Source: Hydractinia symbiolongicarpus
Lineage: Eukaryota; Cnidaria; Hydrozoa; Anthoathecata; Hydractiniidae
DNA: 64,000 nt
Direction: 5' to 3'
NCBI RefSeq assembly: GCF_029227915.1
Contig: NC_079887.1
Coordinates: 18,285,650-18,349,649 of the forward strand
Position numbers and translations under genes: made by a program. Under the pieces are notes generated by a model. The model was given only the letters and a program-made list of their open reading frames with translations. It was not told where the DNA came from and ran no database searches. Positions 1 through 20,399 of this stretch are shown here, in pieces; the stretch's first letter is position 1; each line of letters begins with the position of its first letter.

Positions 1-131
1 ATTACATTGGGAAGTAATGGACATGCAGGATCTCCAATCACCAATGGCGGTACAGGTGTGTAACCAGGTACCAACTCTTGAAAACATAATAGATTACGCT
101 CGCTGACAAAACTCTTTGCCACTGAACTTTT

Positions 132-770
132 CAGAACAAGAGAGATGTTATACTCCTTGCGGACGAAATAAAAATCTTGGAAGATTTAGTGTTATATAAG
201 CCCACAGGTGATTTAATTGGATATGTGGATTTAGGTAACACAGAACTAAATTATACTACTTTGAAAAAAAACTATGAATTTGCATCACACGTTTAGTATT
301 TTAAGTTCCAAGTTACAATCCTATGAAATTCAAACTAGCCAATTTTGCCACTAAAAGTGTCACTTCCACTCAATCCTTCCCCTTACTCTGAAAGGCTTTT
401 GTTCTTCTTATGGCTGTCAACTCTGACAGAGCTTCAGCAAACCGCACAATCTAATAAATACGTAAAAGCATGAGGCATTTATACCTGTAGATTACGAAGA
501 GAAAAACATTGTTTATAAAACAAAAAACATATTTTCTTATGATCGTGAATTTTTTTTTATTTGTGATCAGTCGCACTCGGTAACACTGGCAGTAACAACG
601 TTGCACATTCTGGTTCTAAAGATTTAGAGCTTCGCCTTCAGTTACATCCTAAAATTACTACTGAACACATAAGATTAACACCATTTCAGTATGTATGTCC
701 GCCTTGCAGCATAAGTTTTAAGTACCACTGTAAGTATTGATCTCAAAGAGTGAGGGCAACCAGAAGCAGC
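132..770 (+). pseudogene. P-element/THAP9-like transposase remnant
   Basis: Two pieces of a P-element-type transposase lie here on the plus strand. At 132-296 an open frame reads DEIKILEDLVLYKPTGDLIG followed by YVDLGN, matching the 'DEMKIKEDLVYDKxTGExIGFVDLG' block near the catalytic core of P-element/THAP9-like transposases. It ends in a stop at 294-296. At about 605-750 the C-terminal signature appears: LRLQLHPKITTEHIRLTP, then, after a frameshift, SMYVRLAA, a stop and VLSTTV, which corresponds to the family's 'MRVRLAAQVLS' end. The middle (297-600) has no clear coding match. At least one frameshift and one in-frame stop make it inactive. The family call is from memory of conserved motifs; a domesticated THAP9-like gene is unlikely given the breaks. 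Confidence 0.6.
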
Positions 771-776
771 TGGCAC

Positions 777-1762
777 TGCGAAGTAGTGTAAAATGTTCCA
801 CAAAACTTTTTATTGTATAAACAGAAATCATTTTTTTTAACACGAGTATTCTCCGCTTCTGGGAAAAAAATATCCTTATATAATGTTACATAATAATGTT
901 AATAACATTAAATAATAATGTTATATAAGAGCGACCTGGCACATACCTAGGAGAGAATCTCTTTTCGTTTAAGTCAGCGCCAGGAATATGCTGTGAATGA
1001 CAACTGTGGCTTATTAACTTCCAGATTTGCTGTCATTTTTAAATACTTATTTCCTGCAATTGATCACATGGCAATGCGCATTGTATTGTTGAGACTCCAC
1101 ATAAGCAAAAATGGGAGGACTGCAAGCTTTAACTACATGTGCAATTTAATTAAATTTATTACTTCCTCATATTATTTGCTCATCGAGAACACACATTTTT
1201 TAAGAGTAAAATTAAGAAACAGGTCTCCACAAGATGCAACACTTACCTTATTTTTAGTTGATTGCAAATAAAAACTTGTGTTGTTTTGTGGTCGCATCCA
1301 ATTGGAGATTAGTCCAACTTTAGCCGAATTCTGTTGAAGAAAAGAGGTTTGCGCTATTGATGCATCAATTTCTAAAATAGCGAAAAAAGACGTTTTAATT
1401 ATTATGAAACCATTAGGTTTATGTGAAACCAATGCGGTTCGCCGTCGTGTTTGTGCTACTTGCACATACAATTAATATAGCATATACTCATGGCATAGCC
1501 TTGTTTACATTGATGGTGTTAGGGGGTTAACAGAATACGACCACCATGTTGCCATAGTGAACTCACTATTTATTTCAAATACTATATAATCTTAAGAAAA
1601 CATCCTCTCCCGTGGACAATTCCTGTGACTTTTCCCTTTTTTATCAAACATTGTCCGATCTGAATTTTTTTCCCATATCTCAGATTCTTTATTTTATTAG
1701 GAAATTGAAACTACTGTCATTTCATTGCCCCAATTTCACAATAGTTCTAATTCACTGATCCG
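777..1762. other. Noncoding stretch, no gene seen
   Basis: AT-rich sequence with a near-palindromic run of 'aataatgtta' motifs at about 880-930. The two overlapping short ORFs here resemble no family I know. Nothing else is supportable. Confidence 0.4.
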
Positions 1763-1881
1763 AACTTACAGTACTAGAGAAATAAGACTTGGTAGGGTTT
1801 TCATGATCACTTCCAAAAATAAAGGAGGCTTTTGTGACATTTTCAATTTCTGACTTTAAAATAGACTGAAAGTGACAATTT

Positions 1882-2610
1882 TTGACTTACCAAACCTTGG
1901 TTGGTGTTAAACTTAGGACACGTCCTTTAGCTATAAGGCTGTGAAGGAACAATACAAATTGACTTACTCTACTTCATTTTATGCATAGATAATGCAAGTG
2001 ACTTTTTTTGACTTACTTTTGGATTTGACTTACCACATAGCTGTACTAGGATGGGCAATTATAAGACGTTACTTTAGTTTTTTGGGGGAGGAAATGCTGT
2101 CATTTTATCCTGGAAGGGTTAAAGTGAATAGTGAGTGATCATTTTTGACTTACTTTGGTTATATGTGGCAAAACATGACTTACTTTCTATTTTCCATAGC
2201 AGACAAAATACTTGATAGGTTGGTTATATTTTTTCTCGCACACACTTACTTTGTCTACTATTAAAGGCCACCACATAATGCTTTAAAGATACAGGTGACT
2301 TTATTTGACTTACTGTTATTATTTTTGTGGAACATTTTTTGATAATTTTAAACATTTTTAGTGATAAATCAGTGCTAGAACCTTTAATTATTAGTTATAA
2401 AAATAAGTTTTTATGACCAAATACATGTGTCATTTATTGACTTACTCTGTGTGTTTATTTATGATAAGTGACCATGATTTGACTTACTGTTTCATATATC
2501 ATACTATAAGTTAACTTTGAAATGGATCTACTCCATTTTGTTTAACCAAGCAGACTATCATACAGTAATGTTCTGATGACAGAATTTATGTTAAAAGTTG
2601 ACTTACTTGA
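1882..2610 (+). repeat. Subterminal TTGACTTACT motif array
   Basis: About ten copies of TTGACTTACT/C occur at irregular 20-110-bp spacing. Many are preceded by AGTGAC or GGTGAC plus a T-rich spacer, giving a composite unit of about 20 bp. Such clusters near transposon ends are commonly transposase binding sites. Here they are nearly all in one orientation at the left end, and sparse at the right end. Confidence 0.7.
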
Positions 2611-2685
2611 AATTTGAAGTCATTGCATTGCTAGAAATAGATTGTTCTGTATTCTAACATTTTATAAATAGAATGTTTAGGTTGT

Positions 2686-5561
2686 TTGATACAAAAGCTG
2701 GTAGAAAAAGTCTGTGATGATGCTAACTTTAGTTTATTGTTTTTAGTAAAAAGTTTAGTAAAAATGAAGTTAAAAACAAATATCTGGTTGTGCAAAAGTC
2801 CAGGCTGTAAAAAACAATTTAAGCACAAACAAAGTCTTCAAAATCACAAGTCAGTTTGTGGTGTAGGTGGCAAAATTAAATGCCCAATTTGTTTGAAATC
2901 ATTTTAAAGAGCATGGTATTTAAAACAGCACCGTTGCAAAGAGAACCAGTTGCCAGATTGTATCCAGTGTGGCAAAAGATTTCTAAAATTGTGGCATTTG
3001 AAGCGTCACATTGCAAGTATACATTCTGGCAAAAAGGAAATCTGAATTGCAATTCCTGCCACAAACAGTTTACAAGGAAAGCCTATTTTAAAGTCCACAG
3101 ATGTAACATGAAACAGAGAAGGAGCATGGATGAAAATAACTTTAGTAGTGAGCTATATGCAGTAGAAAAAGATTTTGAAGAGATGGTTCAATGGAGTCTG
3201 AGTTACGTTACAAATGGAACTGATGAAGAGGACATGTTTGTTCCAAGTATGGCATTCACTGAGGATACTGTTCCAGAAACAGCTCCGAATACCAACATAG
3301 CAAGATACCAAGAACAGGTTTGTTTGCTATTTTTTTGTTACTTGTTTTACGAATGTGTTTGTCAAAAGTTTTATTTAGAATGAGAACCAAGTTCAGGAGT
3401 TTTAGTAAATTACAGTAGACTTGGCTTTTAATTTGGACTTGTGAATGTGTGCAATAAAAAAATTGAAGCTAGAAATGAAACGTTTTTTTATTAGCCCACT
3501 GAAATGCAGCAAACAGACATACATGTGTCGAGTATCAAGGTAGTCAAGAACCAACCGATCAAGAGACAGTCACCAGTTCATCATTGTTAGAGACCCCTAC
3601 AAAGGATGTAATCTCAGCTAAAGCTATGACACCTAACACAAGAAAAAGAAAGTCCAGGTTAGCTGAAGAACTCTCTGAACTTGTAGAAGGTTGGAGTCTT
3701 GGAGAAAAAGGACATATTGCTGATGTCGTTCTCTTATTATTAAATCAACTTGGACTCTCTAATGAATTTTAAAGAAAGTTGGGAACAAACACTTTTTCTA
3801 AGACACGTTGCCGAAAAATGACTTCTTATGCCACTAGGAAAGTTATATGGGACTTTTACTATCAACAGGCTACACCTTCCACCATTACTTCGCGTCCTGC
3901 TAAACTAAAAGTATCTGAGAGAAATAACATTCAAATTGGCTTGAACTTTGTAAGCACAACAACTATCATTTCAAAACGATGTAAACAGTTTTACGAAAAT
4001 AACTGGATGATGTTGCATTCAACATACCAAGAGCTATCCATCAAGTTTAACAGGTCTTACCCTGATCACAAGGTCTCCCTCAAACCCTTTTACATAAGGG
4101 CTGAGACAGAAAAGGACATTGAAATGTGTTGCTGCAAGTTGCACTTGCATGCAAAGTGGGCAATCAAAGGGATCATTGTGTGTGTAGAAAAGCACGGTTT
4201 AGATCTCACATTTTCTATTTACAAATCATTCTTCCAACTCTGGGCTACGGATTGTGGAGATTCAGAAACAACATACATTCCTTGGGCCTGCACCCTAAAT
4301 AAAAAGGATCTTTGTCAACACATTCAAAAGATATGGTGTAACCTTTCTACAAAATTAAAAGTATCATCAAACGAGAACATCCACATTCCTTTCACAACCT
4401 TTGAAAAGGTTGAATATCTTAACAAAAGAAGGGAACCAGCCAAGCATTTAAAAGCAAAAACCAAGGAATCTTCGTTACGCAACATTGTTATGTTTCTTGA
4501 TGCGAATTTAACCAAAATTATAAACCACCGGAACCATTTGAGACACTTCAGGGGTGTTGTTAATATCTTTCGAGAGCATTTTGATGTTCTTTTCGTAGAT
4601 ATTGATATCTCTGAAAACCTCAATTTTCCAGTGAAGTTTGAGCCGTCTATGCACTGGCATCATGAAAGCATCACTGTACATTCTGGTATCACCCATACAT
4701 CTCTGACGACAAAAAAACATGAGCAAAAGTTGGAAAAACAGTCCTAGAACAATTGCTACAAACAATTGAGTCCATTTCAGAAATGTGTGCAATTGAGAGT
4801 GACAACTGCAGTTCTCAGTATAAATCAGCCCAACACTTCGATGATATACAATGCATCGCCAACCAACTAAATATTCCTGTAATACGATAATAATATTTAA
4901 TAATAATATTTTTAGTGTGACTGGACATGGCAAAGGGGAAGTAGATCATGTTGGTGGAATGGCAAAATGTGCTTTAAGAAGATTCATAGGAACTGGGGGC
5001 TTGATTCGTACTGCCAAAGATTGTGTAGACTTCTTTCAAAATAAATTTGCTGACAAAACACACCAAAACGTGATTGTCAAGGAGATTAAAAAGGAGCAGT
5101 TGGAAGAAAGAAGAGCTGAAGCAAGATTGAAGAGATTTCCTACTGTTGAAGGCTCTGATAAATTTTAAGTAATTGTGTTTACTCCCTATACAACATGATT
5201 CAAAGGAGCTACTCAATTGTGCATGTGTGATTTGTGCAAACAAATGTATGGGTCGTGCTCTCTTTTCACAACACATCAACTCCGAACAGCAGATTTAAAG
5301 AAGAACCACCTTAGATCTGAAGTAAAAGTACCATTATCAAACACCAACATGGGAAAAGGGTTAGATGATGACCTGATCCTGCCAGACTCATACTGTGCTT
5401 TTGCTGCTGACGGAGCATCAAATGAAACAGTATGGTTCATTAAAATCAACAAGTCTGTGCAAAACATCCTTTTTCGCGAATCTGTTGTTTACCCTTTTGT
5501 TCAATTTCAGCCTACAAAGAAAGGACTTTTTTGCCAATCAAAGAGTATGTCGAAATCTTGA
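2686..5561 (+). pseudogene. Zinc-finger plus DDE-like transposase gene, broken
   Basis: The N-terminal part (2790-3110) holds C2H2-type fingers: CKSPGCKKQFKHKQSLQNHK, CPICLKSF, CIQCGKRFLKLWHLKRH and CNSCHKQF, spread over two frames. A plausible intron runs from a GTTTGT donor near 3319 to an AG near 3507. The central frame 3545-4747 is continuous apart from a TAA at 3770-3772 and encodes about 380 residues, including LFVDIDISENLNFPVKFEP. After a frameshift near 4740 come ESDNCSSQYKSAQHF and, past an AT-rich insertion, VTGHGKGEVDHVGG, a pairing I know from uncharacterised cnidarian and fish transposon proteins. The D..(N/D)..HGKG..D..GG pattern suggests a DDE/RNase H-fold transposase, but I cannot name the superfamily. 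The C-terminal part (5217-5561) has a CxxC motif. Stops and frameshifts make it inactive. Confidence 0.6.
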
Positions 5562-6172
5562 ATTTTATTGAAGGCAATGGACTTTCCTACATTTAATATA
5601 TGAGATAGTTAATTTGTTCTTTATTAAAGTTTAAGATTCTAGTCTACTCAGGTTTGTAGACTTAATTTGTTCTGTATTTTTAGAGAAGTGATTTGTTTCC
5701 TTTGAAAGTTTTTCATACAGTTACTATTAAAATGATTTTGTTTCAAATAAATGCAAAATTCAAAATCACTTGTTTACTAGAGAAAAACGTTTGTGTTTTC
5801 AAATATATCTCATCCTTTATATATTTGCACATATGTCAAGGTATAAGGTTTAAGTTTCCATGAATATTTTAAAGAAATATGTAATGTGAATTTTTTGACT
5901 TACTTTAAATATACCTAGTCATTTTCTGTTGTAAGTCAAAAAATAGCACCTCTATCGCAATTTTCAAGCCATACACCAATTTAAATAGGCTATTTCTACC
6001 AGTGATAAAAATTTTAGGCTAAAATAACCAAGTAAGTCAATTTTATGCACATTTTCAATTTTTTAGCCTTTTTTAAGAGAAAAAAAATGTCACACTATTT
6101 TTGGAACTGATCTCATACACTAGGAGAATAAGACTATACTAATCTTAATTCCCCTCTAATTTCCTGTAAGTT

Positions 6173-7060
6173 GAAAGAAAAACGTAAGGTCATGAAAAAG
6201 GATATGAAGTAAGGATTCAAAGTACTAAGAATGTGGGCTGTGATATCAGGTCAACAATGTATCACTGACACAAAAACGCAATGTTATTTGACAAAATTCT
6301 CAAAAAAATAATTCTGTGAAGCTACGAGTGTACAGTAAGGGCAGGAAAACAAAGATTTTATGATTTTTTACTAGGCTTGTAGTGTTGTATGTTGTTCTCA
6401 GAAATTAAATTTAGCTAAAATGAAAAAAAAACGTAAGTTGAGAAATTGAAAAAGGATAATTAAAGAAGGCTTGTTGGTGTCTTAATGTTAATGAAACTAT
6501 AAACACTGACTTGTTGATGCTTTGTTTTGATATCATTGAAGCTAGCTGGTAATTTCATATCAATAAAAATATTTTAACTGTGTTCAGTAAAACATTAGAA
6601 AAACACCTTGGCCAGTACTGTCCGAAAAAAATTATGCACCAATAAACCTGATCGAATATTTTTTTTTTAAATTAGCTATTGTATTAGTTATTTAACTTTT
6701 TGTTCCAATATGAGTTCAACATTATTTCGAACTTAGGCATTTAATACACCTGATAACATAGTTACAATGTTAAATTTTTTTATCATTTTTATATCTTATG
6801 TTTTTAACCTTGCAATGTTTCATTTAAGGCAGGTGTCTAGTTTTTTTTATTTTATTTTCCTGTTTTTAATCCCTTGCTATGAACTTATAAACTGCATCGT
6901 AAAAAGATTTCAGAGGAAGATAACTTTCATTTAGCATCTCCTTACTTAAGCTTAAAGTCAGTAATTTGAGGCACGAATGTAAGATAAGGTGCTATATCAG
7001 TACAAAAAACTAAGAATGAATATTCAATAATGAAGGAGTCACTAAGATTTTTATGCTTAC
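6173..7060. other. Noncoding stretch, probable 3' intron of SMPD4
   Basis: AT-rich with no convincing exon on either strand. Two copies of 'AAAAACGTAAG...AAAAAGGATA' occur near 6183 and 6430. As the last SMPD4 exon found (7061-7085) ends with a good donor, this stretch is probably intronic, with the transposon 1763-6172 sitting in the same intron. That is inference. Confidence 0.4.
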
Positions 7061-15387
<8,327 letters not shown>

Positions 15388-16672
15388 CTACAAAAGAGCA
15401 AAAGTTAAACAATTTTACAAGTATAGTATAACAATATTCAAAGTCTGCTGTCTACAAGAACAGTTGAAGATAATGTACAGCAATACTGCATCATGTGTGG
15501 CAACAAATATTTTTTTCATTAAGTGCAGGCTATAAATAAATGAAAAGTGCAGTCTAAAAGTTTCAGTTTTCTCCATTACAGAAGCTGCTTGCCATGAGAT
15601 CAATGTTTTACGCATGATTTTCAATGTCAATTCTGTTGATCAAAATGGTCTGGGAACATGTTTGGTCACCAGCATTATCATAAAAGTTGCAATAGAAAGC
15701 GAGAGGATGTCCCGGTTGAACTTGCATTTAACGGAGAAATACCATGTCATTACCTGAAACATTGGTTTATTAAAAGATCAGAACTAATTTCTAATTGTCG
15801 CCACATGAACAAAATAGTTTTGATAAATCATAAACCAGTTCTTCGGGATTAGTAATTATCTTTCATAGCATTTACTGTTTTAAGATTTTTGTATTGTCAA
15901 GATTCTGTAAGGTCTCGTTGCATATATCTTCAAACGTTTTAAGGTGTATTTTTAGTACATCTGATGATCGCATAATAAATAGGTTTATTTGTATATCAAA
16001 TAATTTGCTATAATTAATTGTGAAATTATAGAAATGCAAAATATTTCTATAAACTTTATATATATACCAAGTATAGATCTATATTATACTACTGTCAGTC
16101 TGTAAGCCAATTAAAAAACAAGGGGTTTTGTAATCAGATAACACGATAATAATCGCACCTATAATCATAGTAATAACCTCTGTTCAAGCAAATGTTATTA
16201 CTTCAAGTTAACAGGTGGGCAAGCAGGTTTACCATTATTTTAAAGATGTTAAAAAAAACTAATATTAGAAGACTTGGAGGAGACTTTTCAAAATTGAGGA
16301 GAATTAAAGACTTTTGAGTAGTGATGGACGACACACTGTGGAATTTTACATAAGCTAATGACTAGTATAATATGAAATGATAAATAAAACAACCGGTTAG
16401 GCAGGATATTCTGTGACCGATTTGAAAAATAATTTACAAATTTATGAAGCTGTATTGACAAATTAAAAATATTAGATTACCTGCACTTTCCTGCGACCTC
16501 CTAAAAATAATGTTCTTATTCTATCTACAGATTCTAAACTTTCATAGCAACAACCTTTCGTTTAGAAACAGCAGATCAAAAGTTCGTTTTTTGGTATATT
16601 TTTCAACCTCAACCTTTCATATTCATCAAACGTCTGCTCATCTCTGCGCTTATTTTCTTAACTTAACAGTTA
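15388..16672. other. Probable SMPD4 upstream region
   Basis: The N-terminal SMPD4 exon(s) should lie here on the minus strand. An open stretch on the minus strand near 15865-15935 reads FEDICNETLQNLDN, and another ends in a good GTAATG donor at about 15748, but phases could not be joined to the exon at 15387, so neither is called. Confidence 0.35.
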
Positions 16673-16750
<78 letters not shown>

Positions 16751-16752
16751 TT
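16673..16752. repeat. (TTA)n microsatellite
   Basis: About 80 bp of TTA/ATT trinucleotide repeat with one phase slip near 16709. Confidence 0.95.
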
Positions 16753-17041
16753 TTATTAACAATTTCTTTTACATTGACGTGTAAAAAAAAATAAAAAAAA
16801 ATTCTAGCTTCTCGGGAAAAGTCGCTAATTAAAGTCAATGAAGAAGGCAATTAATTTAGTTAATTTGACTTCTTTGCTTTGCATACCATCATCCTGAGAT
16901 AAAGGATGGTTAGACTATAGCTTTTATTTTTGAGATCCTATATATTGCAAGGAAGTGGTATGCCAGAAAATTCGGGAAAAAAAAAAAACACAACAAAAAC
17001 AAATCGCAAAATGCTATAAATACTAAATAAAAGTCTGCCTG

Positions 17042-18553
17042 TCAAATAAAACCTAATCCATTAATATACGGTTTGCACAACCTACAAGGGCAACTTTCTG
17101 GATTCCATTTCTTAATTTTTGACTTAAACTCTTGTAACGTTTCAGATGTTTTTATATTTGATGGTATCATCTGCCACAATTTTGGCGCAAAATTTGAGAT
17201 AGTTTCAGTGCCATAAGTAGACGTTTTTGCTGTGCGATAGCAAAGTTCTCTTTCATTTCTCAAATTATAAGTGCTACTACGGAACAGAAAAATATCACTT
17301 ATTATATCAGGTGAGAGTTTGTTTTTAGCTTTATATATTTCTATAGCTAGTGTTTCAAGATTTTTTTCGTGTATCGTTTTTGATTTATCTCTATGTAACA
17401 GTTCCTTAAATGTTGATGTATGGTCACAATAGATTATTCGAAGTGCTCTTACATGCAGATTATTAATTCTGTTATTCAATGTTCTATTGTGGAACATCCA
17501 TATCAAAGGACAGTAACTGAATTGAGAGGTAACAAAACCCTTCATAATAACTCTTCTTTTTTGAGTATCCATGTAAGGTGCAACACACGCTAACGCATGT
17601 AGTTTGTGGCTGGTTTTTTGACATAAGTCCGTTACATGCAAATCAAATTTTAATTTCCGATCAATTTTTATCCCTAACAGTTTCTGTTGGTCACTGTTTT
17701 CAATGTACGTGTCTCCAACGACAGCTTTTGTATCAAGTGGTAAGCTAGAAAGAAGATGGCTCTTTGCTTCATTGGCTTTCATACCGTTTTCAGCAAACCA
17801 TATAAACATTCTTTTTGCTGTTTTTTCAAGGTCTTCTACAACTTGATTTTTATCAGACCCATACGTATATGGGGTGTTGTCATCTGCGTAGCTAGCTATA
17901 TCAGTTTCAATCGTTATCAGAAATAAATCTATCAGGAAAACGTTGAAGAGTAGTGGGCCTAAAATAGACCCTTGTGGCACACCAAATAAGATGTCCAGTA
18001 ACGTACTAAATGAGTTGTTTATTTCAACTCTTTGTTTCCGGCCAGTTAAATAGCTATGTATTAATCTCAAAGCATCCTTGTCAAACCCATAAGCGTGCAA
18101 TTTAGCAATAAGTAAATTGTGATTTATACAGTCAAAAGCTTTAGACAAGTCTGTCAATAACGCTGCGTAAGACCCTTTATTATCTAGGCTTTTTTTACAT
18201 TTTTCGATCATTGCTATAAGGCATTGCTGCGTACTAAAACCTCTCCGAAAACCACACTGCTGCTTGTTAAAAATGGGTTGAAAAAAAGCTTCAATTTGTT
18301 TGTATAAGCATTTTTCGAAAATCTTAGAGATATTAGGCAGTATACTGACCGGGCGGTAGTTACACTTTTCCGTACGGTCCTCCTTTTTAAAAACTGGAAT
18401 GACGTCTGCGTTCTTAAGGCTTTTTGGAAAATTGGATTGGTCGATGTTATAATTTATGCTATTGCACAAAACATTTCCAAAAATGTCAGAATTTTCCTGT
18501 ATTATTTTCGTTGGAATGTAATCCAGTGGAGTCAATCTAAAAAAATCTCTCAT
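17042..18553 (-). CDS. LINE reverse transcriptase (5'-truncated CR1-like element)
   Basis: An uninterrupted 503-codon frame encodes the reverse transcriptase of a non-LTR retrotransposon. Landmarks in order: NADVIPVFKKEDRTEKCNYR with PVSILP (residues about 48-73), QQCGFRRGFSTQQCL, LTDLSKAFDCINHNLL (first catalytic Asp), FGVPQGSILGPLLFNVFLID, YADDNTPY (catalytic DD pair), KLLGI, the C-terminal thumb region and the terminal motif CPCRLCKPYINGLGFI seen in cnidarian CR1/Jockey-type LINEs. There is no endonuclease domain, and the frame begins within the segment just before RT, so the copy is 5'-truncated at about 18560, the usual result of incomplete target-primed reverse transcription. The 3' flank runs to about 16977. 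With no stops or frameshifts this looks like one of the youngest insertions here. The clade name is moderately sure, the RT identity nearly certain. Confidence 0.93.
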   Translation of the reverse strand: MRDFFRLTPLDYIPTKIIQENSDIFGNVLCNSINYNIDQSNFPKSLKNADVIPVFKKEDRTEKCNYRPVSILPNISKIFEKCLYKQIEAFFQPIFNKQQCGFRRGFSTQQCLIAMIEKCKKSLDNKGSYAALLTDLSKAFDCINHNLLIAKLHAYGFDKDALRLIHSYLTGRKQRVEINNSFSTLLDILFGVPQGSILGPLLFNVFLIDLFLITIETDIASYADDNTPYTYGSDKNQVVEDLEKTAKRMFIWFAENGMKANEAKSHLLSSLPLDTKAVVGDTYIENSDQQKLLGIKIDRKLKFDLHVTDLCQKTSHKLHALACVAPYMDTQKRRVIMKGFVTSQFSYCPLIWMFHNRTLNNRINNLHVRALRIIYCDHTSTFKELLHRDKSKTIHEKNLETLAIEIYKAKNKLSPDIISDIFLFRSSTYNLRNERELCYRTAKTSTYGTETISNFAPKLWQMIPSNIKTSETLQEFKSKIKKWNPESCPCRLCKPYINGLGFI

Positions 18554-18560
18554 AATAATA

Positions 18561-20399
18561 CGAAGAGTGTATACGTCTGTCTGTGTCAGGCGGAGTGGAT
18601 GTGTTTTTCTTTTTCTTTGAAGTCGCTTAAAAAAGTATGTCCATTTTGCCAGAAAAAAGGCAGCAGGTTTACTTTGCTTACGTCACGTGATTAAAATGAC
18701 TTAATTTGATTTGCTGATATAATTTTAACGGTCCAAAAAGTGCAAAAAATCAAATCAAGAAAAATTAAAGTGAAAAAGTAAAGTAGTAAATGCATATTTG
18801 AAAAGGAAAGAAGAATCCAAGTAAAGAATTAAAGTGTGGGGTTATCAAGTACAAAGGTTAGCTAGATATAGAAGTAGAAAAGTGGAGTTAGAAGCTACGA
18901 GAAGTTACTTCAGATGTAAAGAGTGGAGGTAGATGTAATAAAGTAAAGCTGAAATGTGATATTGTTAGACTTTCAGTTTTTATGTAGCTTTTCTATGTAG
19001 CACACTTTAAGTTGTCAAGCAGAATCATTTTCCAAAAAAAAGCCACTTAAGAGCCTCAAATTCTTAAAGTTTTAAATTTTACCGCATTTTACATAAAAAA
19101 GCTAATTTGTTTACATTTTTGCGTAATTAATGGTGCATAACTAATGTATTTGTCCTAAAATTTAAAATGCTACAAAAAGCTGTTGGCTGGCTACCAAACA
19201 AATTTGCTGGCCAAACAGAAAACTTCGGTTTGTTATACTCACCGTAATGTTATCATTTTTACATCACTAGTGTTTCTTTTTATATGTGCTTTACTAAGCA
19301 TAAATAGCTAGATAGCTAAAGACCTAGCTAAGTCTCCCCAGTTTAACTATAATTAACTGGGAGTCTTGGCTACTGTTAGCTCGCTTATGTTAACTTCAAG
19401 GCTCCATCTCATAGCTAGCTCTAACTTATGAGTTATGTTGTTATTCCTCTTTTTTAGCTACCTTAGTAGTCAAATTTCTCTTGTTTTTTGAGCACGAATT
19501 ATGATGTAACAAGCAAGCTACAAAATCTTTCAAAGACATACTGAACTTTTAGGATAGTGTGAGGGGGTTACAGGGGTTGTTGACATTTAAATGGAAATTT
19601 ATGTCGGTTTATGACTTAGGTTAAAAAAGTTTATGACAGGATGGTATGGTTGTCCACTTATATCATTCGTGTTGCAAACTGCTGTTTTTTTAATTTTGTG
19701 TAAACTGTTGTGGAAATAAGATCACATGCAATATACTGAAAAACGTTTTTTGCCAAAATATACTTTACTGTAACCAACTGTAAAACAAACATCAGCTTAC
19801 ACAGCTAATTTTTGTTTTATATTTTATGTTTTTTGACACCATGTCAAAAAACCAGAGTTTGAAATATTAAATTTATATCTAGAAAAAAAGTCATTTCGGT
19901 ATACATATACTTTATTATCACAATTTTTTAAGGGGAGAAAATAACGCAGTTGACAAAGTTCAATGGATTTTGCGATAATTAATATTTAGTGATGATCAAA
20001 AATTATATATACATATATATGTATTATCTGCAATACACTGAAATGACTGACTTTTGTGTAAAACTTTATGGGTAAAGACAATATACAACATACAATATGC
20101 TGAATGAACTGATTTTTGTTGATTTGGATTTGCTCTTCAGAAACCGTTCTGTTTTACATTTTGTGTTAGGCATTAAAATTGCATCGCCGGTTATGTCATT
20201 CAAGAAATGAACGATAAAAAGTATTAAATCAAGTACAGTGTATAGTGGAAAGGAATAATAAGTTTTATATGAGTCAATGATGAAGACAATGAATGATACA
20301 AAGTGTGAAATGGAGACAGCCCTTGTGGGGGCAGTATCACCAAAGAATGCCAAATTAGCTTGTTTTTTGGAGCAAACATAAACCTATCATCTGTTATCA
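18561..20399. other. Noncoding, repeat-derived stretch
   Basis: A purine-rich run (about 18740-18960) is followed by TAGCTAG-rich sequence (19300-19440) like that at 11000-11220, and by units similar to those at 11840-12420 ('GACAATA...AATATGCTGAATGAACTGATTTTTGTTGA' around 20080-20120). No gene is seen. Confidence 0.45.

Larger units (their letters stand above)
1763..6172 (+). mobile_element. DNA transposon with TTGACTTACT subterminal repeats
   Basis: The ends are imperfect inverted repeats. AACTTACAG at 1763-1771 is mirrored by CTGTAAGTT at 6164-6172. GATCACTTCCAAAAATA (1805-1821) matches the reverse complement of 6096-6112 at 16 of 17 positions. Inside, the left end carries about ten direct copies of TTGACTTACT or close variants; the right end has one direct copy (about 5896) and two inverted copies (about 5930 and 6030). 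Between them lies a degenerate gene of zinc-finger and DDE-like segments. Terminal plus subterminal repeats around a transposase-like gene indicate a cut-and-paste transposon. I could not find a target-site duplication or assign a superfamily, and the exact termini may lie a little further out. Confidence 0.6.

Noticed and set aside
15748-15855. Possible first exon of SMPD4 ending in a GTAATG donor
   Set aside because: The translated residues do not clearly match the SMPD4 N-terminus and no exon joins it in phase to 15387.
16510-16794. 94-codon frame with long Leu/Tyr runs
   Set aside because: Created by the (TTA)n microsatellite.
18437-18694. 85-codon plus-strand frame
   Set aside because: Mostly antisense to the LINE reverse transcriptase frame.
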